DNA from: DASUCS01 sp041166385
Lineage (GTDB): Bacteria > Actinomycetota > Acidimicrobiia > Acidimicrobiales > JACDCH01
Reading direction: 5' to 3'
Assembly (NCBI GenBank): GCA_041166385.1
Contig: JBEEFW010000077.1
Coordinates: forward strand, 17,220 to 81,219
DNA length: 64,000 bases
Part shown: positions 57,914-64,000 of the stretch, piece by piece
How the letters are laid out: each line of letters opens with the position of its first letter
Numbering within the stretch: position 1 is the stretch's first letter
The notes under the pieces: generated by a model
Databases searched by the model: none
What the model was told of the DNA's origin: nothing
Seen by the model: only the letters and a program-made list of their open reading frames with translations
Position numbers and translations under genes: made by a program

Positions 57914-58351
57914 CTACGAAGCTGCGGTCTTCTTGGCCGCCGCCTTCTTGGCCGGCGCCTTCTTCTTCGCAGGAGCCTTCTTGGCGGCGGCCTTCTTCTT
58001 GGCCGGGGCCTTCTTGGCGGACTTGGCCTTCTTGGCCCGGAGCCCGGCGGGGCCAGGCAGCTGTCGCCGCAGGTCGTCGATCTGGCCCTGCAACTTGGTC
58101 GCGACATCCTTGGTGACGAACTCGGCGACCGCGAGCTGCTTGCGCACTTCGGCCTGCACCTGCTCCACGAAGCGTTCGGTGTTCTTGCGACTCCGATCGA
58201 GCACCTCGGCGACCATGGTCTGCGTCTGCTCGGCTTGGACCTCGCCGGCCTTCACGAGATCACGCACGATGGCCTCGGCCCGCTCGCGAGTCATCTGCGA
58301 GAACTGCATGCCGGCTTCGAGGTATCGCTTGAAAAGCTCGTTCTGGGGCAT
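57914..58351 (-). CDS. Phasin-like coiled-coil protein with histone H1-like tail
   Basis: The 145-residue protein has a helical N-terminal part (FKRYLEAGMQFSQMTRERAEAIVRDLV; VQAEVRKQLAVAEFVT) and a tail (about 104-145) made of KKAPAKKKAAAKK-like repeats. The first part is phasin/poly-helix-like; the Lys/Ala/Pro tail is of the type that binds nucleic acid or polyphosphate. ATG 58351 is preceded by a roughly 80-bp gap to the divergent rhomboid gene. The function is unknown. Confidence 0.7.
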   Translation of the reverse strand: MPQNELFKRYLEAGMQFSQMTRERAEAIVRDLVKAGEVQAEQTQTMVAEVLDRSRKNTERFVEQVQAEVRKQLAVAEFVTKDVATKLQGQIDDLRRQLPGPAGLRAKKAKSAKKAPAKKKAAAKKAPAKKKAPAKKAAAKKTAAS

Positions 58352-58432
58352 CCGCGAACTCTACCTGAGCTCGACCGGGTGCTTGCAAAAGTTCGCACGT
58401 GCACCCGCGCCAGTTGGGCATACCTTTCCCCG

Positions 58433-59179
58433 ATGCTTCCGCTGGCGGACCGAAACCCCACGATGCGGGCGCCAGTGTTCACGGTGCTGCTCATCGGGAT
58501 CAACATCGCGGTCTTCGTGTTCTGGCAGGGCGGCGGCACCTTCACCGCGACGGAGGACGCGGAGTTCACGTTCGAGCACGCGGCCATCCCGTGCGAGCTC
58601 ATCGAGGGCCGTCCCGTGACCGACCTCGAAGTGCAGACCGGCAAGTGCGTGGACCGTCCACCGAGGTTCGCTCACGAACTGTTCCCGAGCAAAAACGTCT
58701 GGCTCGCGGCCGTCGTGTCCATGTTCATGCACGGCGGTTGGCTGCACCTGCTCGGCAACATGCTGTTCCTCTGGATCTTCGGGAACAACATCGAGGACCG
58801 GTTGGGCCCGCTGCGCTTCGTGCTCTTCTATCTCGCGGGTGGCGTCGTCGCGACGGCCGCGCAGGTCCTCTTCGACACCGGCAGCGTCATCCCTCTCGTT
58901 GGCGCGTCGGGCGCAATCGCCGCCGTGATGGGGGCCTACTTGGTGTGGTTCCCGAGAGCGCCGATTCTCACGTTGTTGCTCTTCTTCTTCGTCGAGGTGC
59001 CCGCCGGCATCTGGCTCACGATCTGGTTCGTGCTGCAGTTCTTCACGGGACCGAACAGCGGTGTCGCGTACATGGCGCACATCGGCGGCTTCGTGTTCGG
59101 TCTCGCGGTCGCGGCGGTACTGAGAAACACCGACTGGTGGCACCGTCGAGCTACGCCGGACTATCCGCTCATTCCGTAG
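58433..59179 (+). CDS. Rhomboid-family intramembrane serine protease
   Basis: The 248-residue membrane protein has six transmembrane segments with the catalytic GASGAIAAVMGAY (Ser159) and the partner His216 (AHIGGFVFG), and the HLLGNMLFLWIFGNNIEDRLG segment (105-125) typical of rhomboids. A periplasmic loop of about 55 residues after the first helix is longer than in the smallest family members. It cleaves substrates within the membrane; the substrate is unknown. ATG 58433; the 3' end overlaps the HAD gene by 19 bp. Confidence 0.92.
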   Translation: MLPLADRNPTMRAPVFTVLLIGINIAVFVFWQGGGTFTATEDAEFTFEHAAIPCELIEGRPVTDLEVQTGKCVDRPPRFAHELFPSKNVWLAAVVSMFMHGGWLHLLGNMLFLWIFGNNIEDRLGPLRFVLFYLAGGVVATAAQVLFDTGSVIPLVGASGAIAAVMGAYLVWFPRAPILTLLLFFFVEVPAGIWLTIWFVLQFFTGPNSGVAYMAHIGGFVFGLAVAAVLRNTDWWHRRATPDYPLIP

Positions 59180-59916
59180 CGGACCACCAAGCTCAGGAGG
59201 TCGGGCGCGACATCATCGGGCGTGGGCTCGACGAGGGCGACGTCGTTTGCCGTCACAACGCCGGTCAGCACGAGCGCGAAGCGGTAGCCGAGTGTGCGGG
59301 CGAACCGTCCATCGGTGTCGGGCCGGTCGCCGACGACGATGCCATCACCCTCGTCGAGGTGGGCCCGGACAGTGTCGGCCATCGGGGCGTACGGCTTGCC
59401 GGCCACGACGGCCCGGGCGCCGCTGGCGCGCTCGATGCCTGCGAGGATCGCGCCAGCTCCCGGGATCAAACCTTGCGGAGTCGGATAGGTGGCGTCGTCG
59501 TTGGTCGCGATGAGCCTCGCGCCCGCCCGCACCGCCGTGGAGGCGATCCGCATGCGCTCGTAGTCGAACTCGCGGTGGAACCCCACGAGCACGACATCGG
59601 GTTGCCCGTCGTCGACGATCACCGCACCGCGCTTCTCGAGCGCCTCGACGACACCGGGCCCACCGAACACGAGAGCACGCTCCCCTGCCGTGACGAGTGC
59701 TGCAGCCGCCATGGCCGACGTGATCACCGCGCCGGGGGCATGGATGCCGTGGCGTTCGAGTTTGCGCTCGTAGTCAGCAGTCGTCGGGTGCGAGTTGTTG
59801 GTGACGAAGACGACGGTCCCGCCCGACGCCTGCAGTCGCTGCACAGCCTCGGCCGCGCCGGGGATCGGCGTTTCCGCCAGCCAGACGACGCCGTCGAGAT
59901 CGAGGACCCAATTCAT
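59161..59916 (-). CDS. HAD-IIA family phosphatase
   Basis: The 251-residue protein has the HAD motif I NWVLDLDGVVWL (with the nucleophile Asp), motif II VFVTNNSHPT, and the third and fourth motifs AGKPYAPM and VVGDRPDTDG. The mycobacterial Rv1692 at a similar position near tlyA is a glycerol-3-phosphate phosphatase, which this may be. ATG 59916 gives a normal start; ATGs at 59925 and 59934 lie shortly upstream. It is divergent from the DUF1015 gene, with 20 bp between the starts. Confidence 0.88.
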   Translation of the reverse strand: MNWVLDLDGVVWLAETPIPGAAEAVQRLQASGGTVVFVTNNSHPTTADYERKLERHGIHAPGAVITSAMAAAALVTAGERALVFGGPGVVEALEKRGAVIVDDGQPDVVLVGFHREFDYERMRIASTAVRAGARLIATNDDATYPTPQGLIPGAGAILAGIERASGARAVVAGKPYAPMADTVRAHLDEGDGIVVGDRPDTDGRFARTLGYRFALVLTGVVTANDVALVEPTPDDVAPDLLSLVVRYGMSG

Positions 59917-59936
59917 CGCCTGCATAGGATGCACCG

Positions 59937-61040
59937 ATGCCTCAGTTCGGTGCCTTCCCGGGCATCCGCTACGCCACCGACGATCTGGCGCTCGTCACCG
60001 CGCCGCCGTACGACGTGATCGACGACGAGGAGCGGGATGGCCTCGTCGCGCGTCATCCGCACAACGTCGTCCGCATCGACCTGCCTCGCGGCGGCGATGA
60101 TCCGTATGGCGCGGCAGGAGCAACGTTCGCATCGTGGCAACGCGACGGCGTGCTCACGACCGACGAGCCGTCGCTGTACCTGTACCGGATGAGCGTTGAC
60201 GGCGGGTCGACGCTCGGGGTGATCGGCACGCTCGGCCTGGAGCCGCCAGGCGAGGGCGACGTCCTCCCGCACGAGCACACGACCCCAAAGGCCAAGAGCG
60301 ACCGACTCGACCTGCTCCGGACGACGACGGCGAACCTGTCGCCGATCTGGGGATTGTCGCTCGCGCACGGTTTGTCGAAGCTGCTCGATCCGGACGCCGC
60401 CGTGCCGCTCGGTCATTGGTTGGACGACGACGGCGTGGAGCATGAGCTGTGGCGCATCGACGACGACGACACCGTTGCGCGGATCGTCGAATCGGTCGGC
60501 GGCGCGCCGGTCGTGATCGCTGATGGACACCATCGCTACGAGACGTGCCTGGCCTTCGCCGCCGAGCGCTCCGACCTCCCAGGCGCCCACGCGACGCTCT
60601 GTTACGTGGTCGAGCTCGCGCCGGACCAACTCACCGTGCGCCCGATCCACCGGCTCCTGCGCGGCGTGTCCATCGTCGAGCTCGAGACCGCGCTGCGAAC
60701 GGAATTCGAGCTCGACGTCGCCGAAGCGACGGGCCTCGCTCTCGTGACTGCCGATGCGACACGAGCGATGCGCCGGCTCGACGACGGTGACGACATCGAC
60801 TCGATGGTCCTCGACCGCGCGCTTGCACATCTCGCGCCGCACGAGCTGACCTTCCAGCACGGGGTCGACAACGTCGAGCGGGCCGTGCGCAGCGGTGCGG
60901 CTGACGCAGGCGTCTTGCTGCGTCCGGTCACGGTGGAGCAGATCGCCGCGACCGCGCACGCCCGCGGCAAGATGCCGCCGAAGTCCACGTTCTTTTGGCC
61001 GAAACCTCGAACCGGAACGGTGTTCCGCTCGCTGGAGTAG
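59937..61040 (+). CDS. DUF1015-family protein
   Basis: The 367-residue protein has the DUF1015 signatures: PPYDVIDDEER near the N-terminus, VRIDLPRG, LPHEHTTPKAKSDRL, and ADGHHRYETCL at about 194-204. The last is probably a metal- or nucleotide-binding motif, although the biochemical role of the family is not settled. It ends before korB with 2 bp between convergent stops. Confidence 0.85.
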   Translation: MPQFGAFPGIRYATDDLALVTAPPYDVIDDEERDGLVARHPHNVVRIDLPRGGDDPYGAAGATFASWQRDGVLTTDEPSLYLYRMSVDGGSTLGVIGTLGLEPPGEGDVLPHEHTTPKAKSDRLDLLRTTTANLSPIWGLSLAHGLSKLLDPDAAVPLGHWLDDDGVEHELWRIDDDDTVARIVESVGGAPVVIADGHHRYETCLAFAAERSDLPGAHATLCYVVELAPDQLTVRPIHRLLRGVSIVELETALRTEFELDVAEATGLALVTADATRAMRRLDDGDDIDSMVLDRALAHLAPHELTFQHGVDNVERAVRSGAADAGVLLRPVTVEQIAATAHARGKMPPKSTFFWPKPRTGTVFRSLE

Positions 61041-61042
61041 AG

Positions 61043-62062
61043 CTAGATCGTCCAAGTGGCGCCGCTGTGCAGCAGCGCCCCGAGGTCGCCCGGCCCCTTC
61101 TGCTCGACGGCCGCCGCGAGTTGTTGCGATGTGGCCTCGACGTACTCGGGACGGGTCACCGCACGGAACACGCCGATCGGTGTCGGCTCGTACGGCCCTC
61201 GGGCCAAACGCGACAGGGTGAACGCGAGGCTCGGATCGTCACGCGACTCGTCGTGCACGAGGATCGCACCCTCACCGACGTCGGCGACCGATGCGATCCG
61301 CGGGTTGCCCTGCGTGTCGAGGGCAACGCATTTCTCGTTGTCGGCGCCGAACCGGATCGGCTCGCCGTGGCGCAACGGGATCAACATGTCGGCCCGCTGC
61401 TCCTTGCCGGTGACCTTCTCGAACGCACCGTCGTTGAACACGTTGCAGTTCTGATAGATCTCGACGAAGGCCGCGCCGCGGTGGTCGTTCGCGCGGCGAA
61501 ACGTCTCGAGCATGTGGGCGCGATCCATGTCGTGGGTGCGCGCCACGAACGTGGCTTCGGCGCCCAGCGCCAGCGACAAGGGGTTGAACGGTGTGTCGAG
61601 CGAACCGAACGGCGTCGACTTGGTGACCTTGCCGACCTCTGAGGTCGGCGAGTACTGCCCCTTGGTGAGACCGTAGATCTGGTTGTTGAACAGCAGGATC
61701 TTGAGGTTCACGTTGCGGCGCAGCGAATGGATCAGGTGGTTGCCGCCGATCGAGAGCGCGTCGCCGTCGCCGGTCACGACCCACACGTGCAGATCGGGTC
61801 GCGCCATTGCCAGCCCGGTGGCGATCGCCGGTGCGCGCCCGTGGATGCTGTGCATGCCGTACGTGTTCATGTAGTACGGGAACCTCGCGGCGCACCCGAT
61901 GCCGGAGACGAACACGGTGTCTTCGCGGCGCACGTTGAGCTCGGGCATCAGCATCTGCAGTGCCGCGAGGATCGAGTAGTCGCCGCAGCCTGGGCACCAA
62001 CGCACTTCCTGGTCGCTCGACCAGTCCTTGCGCGTCGTCAGCGGCACATCAACGCTGGTCAT
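61043..62062 (-). CDS. korB: 2-oxoacid:ferredoxin oxidoreductase, beta subunit
   Basis: The 339-residue subunit binds thiamine diphosphate and an iron-sulphur cluster. It has CPGCGDYSI (Cys24, Cys27), GIGCAARFPYY, the TPP motif GDGDALSIGGNH, NNQIYGLTKGQ and YQNCNVFNDGA. With KorA it decarboxylates 2-oxoglutarate (or another 2-oxoacid) to the CoA ester, with ferredoxin as acceptor. It overlaps korA by 4 bp. Confidence 0.93.
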   Translation of the reverse strand: MTSVDVPLTTRKDWSSDQEVRWCPGCGDYSILAALQMLMPELNVRREDTVFVSGIGCAARFPYYMNTYGMHSIHGRAPAIATGLAMARPDLHVWVVTGDGDALSIGGNHLIHSLRRNVNLKILLFNNQIYGLTKGQYSPTSEVGKVTKSTPFGSLDTPFNPLSLALGAEATFVARTHDMDRAHMLETFRRANDHRGAAFVEIYQNCNVFNDGAFEKVTGKEQRADMLIPLRHGEPIRFGADNEKCVALDTQGNPRIASVADVGEGAILVHDESRDDPSLAFTLSRLARGPYEPTPIGVFRAVTRPEYVEATSQQLAAAVEQKGPGDLGALLHSGATWTI

Positions 62063-63936
62063 CGTTCCAACTCCTGAAGGATGGCGTGCTCGAGCTCGCC
62101 GGCGGTGAACGGCTGTCCCTTGATCTTCGTGACCGAGCGGGCGTCGACGAGGAAGTCCGAACGGATCAGCTTCGAGAGCTGACCGAGGTTCATCTCCGGC
62201 ACCAACACCTTCGGGTAGCGGCGCACGACCGCTTCGAAGTTCTTCGGGAACGGGTTCAAGTGCGTGAGGTGCGCATGGGCGATCTTGCGGCCACGATCAC
62301 GCACGCGGTTCATTGCGCCGTCGATTGCGCCCCAGGTCGAACCCCAACCGACCACAAGCAACTCAGCGTCAGCGGCGTCACCCGACACTTCGACGTCGGG
62401 GATGTCGTTGGCGATGCCGGCCACCTTCGCCGCCCGCAACCGAACCATGTGCTCGTGGTTCTCCGGGTCGTAGCTGATGTTGCCCGACCCGTCCTCCTTC
62501 TCGATGCCACCGATGCGGTGCGTGAGGCCAGGTGTGCCGGGAACCGCCCACGGCCGTGCCAGCGTCTCGGGATCGCGCTTGTACGGCCAGAAGATCTCCG
62601 TGCCGTCCTCGTCGGTGTGGTTCGGGGCCGTCGCGAACTCGACGGCGATCGACGGGAGCGACTCGATGTCGGGTAGGCGCCACGGCTCTGAGCCATTCGC
62701 GAGATACCCGTCGGACAAGAGAATCACGGGGGTGCGGTACTTGATCGCGAGGCGCGTCGCTTCGATCGCCACGAAGAAGCAATCGCTCGGGCTGCGCGAC
62801 GCGACGATCGGCAATGGCGACTCGGACGCGCGTCCGAACATCGCCATCAACAGGTCGGCGGCCTCGGTCTTGGTCGGCAGACCGGTCGACGGACCGCCGC
62901 GCTGGATGTCGATGATCACGAGCGGCAGCTCCATGCTGACCGCGAGGCCCATCGTCTCCGACTTGAGCGCCATGCCCGGCCCGCTCGTCGTCGTGTAGCC
63001 GAGATGCCCACCGAAGGCCGCGCCGAGCGCCGCGCCGATACCGGCGATCTCGTCCTCAGCCTGCAACGTGCGGATGCCGAAGTTCTTGTGCTTCGACAGC
63101 TCGTGCAGGATGTCGGATGCCGGCGTGATCGGGTAGCTGCCGAGGAACACGGGCAGCTTCGCCAGCTGACCCGCGGCCACGATGCCCCACGCCAACGCGG
63201 TGTTGCCGGTGATGTTCGTGTAGGTGCCCGGCAGCTGCTTCGCTGGCAGTACCTGGTACGGATGGTCGAACAGCTCGGCCGTCTCGCCGAACGCGTAGCC
63301 CGCCTTGAACGCGGCCATGTTCGCGTCGGCCACCTGCGGCGTTTTCGAGAAACGCTCGGTGATCCACTGCAACGTCGGTTCGACCGGGCGGGTGTACATC
63401 CACGAGACCAGACCGAGCGCGAAGAAGTTCTTCGAGCGGTCCGCGTCGCGTGGCTTCACACCGAGCGGCGTGACCGCACCCTTCGTCAACGACGTCATCG
63501 GTACCTCGTAGAGCGTGTAGCCCTCGAGGCTGCCGTCGCCGAGTGGATTCTCGCGATAGCCGGCCTTCGTGAGGTTGCGCTCCTCGAAGGTGTCGCTGTT
63601 GACGATCAGCGTGCCGCCGGGCTCGAGCAGATGGAGCTCGCTCTTGAGCGCCGCCGGGTTCATGGCCACGAGCACGTTCGGGGCGTCGCCCGGCGTGGTG
63701 ATCTCGTGGTCGGAGATGTGGATCTGGAACGCAGAAACGCCGGCAAGGGTGCCTGCCGGCGCTCGGATCTCAGCTGGAAACTCCGGAAGCGTGGCGAGGT
63801 CGTTGCCCAACACGGCGCTCACCGAAGTGAAGCGATCGCCAGTGAGCTGCATCCCGTCGCCCGAGTCGCCCGCGAAGCGGATGATCACACGGTCGAGGTC
63901 GACGACCTCGCGCGTGCGCTCGGCTGTATCGGACAC
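62059..63936 (-). CDS. korA: 2-oxoacid:acceptor oxidoreductase, alpha subunit (gamma-alpha fusion)
   Basis: The 625-residue protein joins the gamma domain (RFAGDSGDGMQLTGDRF, about 1-190) to the alpha subunit (about 240-625), which contains the PITPASDILHEL, QAEDEIAGIGAALGAAFGG and TSGPGM motifs. This is the aerobic actinobacterial KorA type. GTG 63936 is the start, with an AGGAGG box 12 bp upstream, rather far. The remaining 64 bp to the end of the window hold a possible -10 (TAAGGT on the minus strand) but no full promoter. Confidence 0.93.
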   Translation of the reverse strand: MSDTAERTREVVDLDRVIIRFAGDSGDGMQLTGDRFTSVSAVLGNDLATLPEFPAEIRAPAGTLAGVSAFQIHISDHEITTPGDAPNVLVAMNPAALKSELHLLEPGGTLIVNSDTFEERNLTKAGYRENPLGDGSLEGYTLYEVPMTSLTKGAVTPLGVKPRDADRSKNFFALGLVSWMYTRPVEPTLQWITERFSKTPQVADANMAAFKAGYAFGETAELFDHPYQVLPAKQLPGTYTNITGNTALAWGIVAAGQLAKLPVFLGSYPITPASDILHELSKHKNFGIRTLQAEDEIAGIGAALGAAFGGHLGYTTTSGPGMALKSETMGLAVSMELPLVIIDIQRGGPSTGLPTKTEAADLLMAMFGRASESPLPIVASRSPSDCFFVAIEATRLAIKYRTPVILLSDGYLANGSEPWRLPDIESLPSIAVEFATAPNHTDEDGTEIFWPYKRDPETLARPWAVPGTPGLTHRIGGIEKEDGSGNISYDPENHEHMVRLRAAKVAGIANDIPDVEVSGDAADAELLVVGWGSTWGAIDGAMNRVRDRGRKIAHAHLTHLNPFPKNFEAVVRRYPKVLVPEMNLGQLSKLIRSDFLVDARSVTKIKGQPFTAGELEHAILQELER

Positions 63937-64000
63937 CGTTGTCCTGTTCCTCCTGGGCCTGAGCCCATCGTCACGCCCACAGCAACCTTACCGTTGCCTG

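Overview
The window is a 64-kb piece of a high-GC, very tightly packed actinobacterial chromosome. Two blocks follow mycobacterial gene order: gcvH-garA-merR-bifunctional nuclease-merR beside gcvP (about 5.2-11.9 kb), and tlyA-nadK-recN-pyrG-NUDIX-xerD-scpA-scpB-rluB-cmk (about 42.7-57.9 kb). With ferredoxin-dependent KorAB, lone PP2C/SpoIIE and DUF512 genes and an EPSP synthase/prephenate dehydrogenase operon, this suggests a deep-branching, probably aerobic Actinomycetota of the class Acidimicrobiia. That placement is inference; no rRNA is present.

Layout. 0-5.2 kb: an aldolase fragment, a flavin-dependent oxidoreductase, a DMT exporter and a NodIJ-like ABC exporter. 5.2-11.9 kb: the glycine cleavage system with GarA-like and MerR regulators. 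11.9-22.4 kb: a sugar nucleotidyltransferase with a degenerate mutase domain, a phospholipid synthase, an SDR, a HIT protein, DUF2079, SRAP, a NicO-type transporter, an ABC1 kinase and small unknown proteins. 22.47-29.64 kb: a mobile island. 29.8-39.7 kb: carboxyltransferase, phosphatase, Der, DUF512, amidase, IspH, HD protein and a glycosyltransferase. 39.7-59.9 kb: a secreted beta-propeller/phosphoesterase and a long minus-strand housekeeping series (aromatic amino acids, Cmk, ScpAB, XerD, PyrG, RecN, NadK, TlyA). 59.9-64 kb: DUF1015 and KorAB.

The most interesting region is the 7.17-kb island. It has split a tRNA-Pro(GGG) gene exactly in the anticodon loop. The 3' half lies at 22428-22472 and the 5' half at 29632-29670, each carrying the same 9-bp core, and joined they give a perfect 74-nt tRNA. 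The island carries its own intact but different tRNA-Pro(GGG), which would replace the destroyed host gene. Its other cargo is a DNA methyltransferase and a three-gene overlapping operon encoding an SMC/Rad50-like ATPase, a small middle protein and a RecB-like PD-(D/E)XK nuclease. This looks like an ABC-three-component conflict system paired with a modification enzyme. Two XRE regulators, two excisionase-like HTH proteins, a shared operator (ACACT-N3-AGTGT) and repeated AGAGCGCCA boxes near both ends complete the element. No integrase is encoded.

Housekeeping genes mostly overlap by 4 bp or are separated by only a few bases, and convergent pairs often overlap, leaving little intergenic DNA. 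Other oddities are an in-frame palindrome in gcvP, a sorting signal buried in the middle of a 988-residue secreted protein, a zinc-ribbon GarA homologue, and two genes (glycosyltransferase, tlyA) with no canonical start codon at the expected position.
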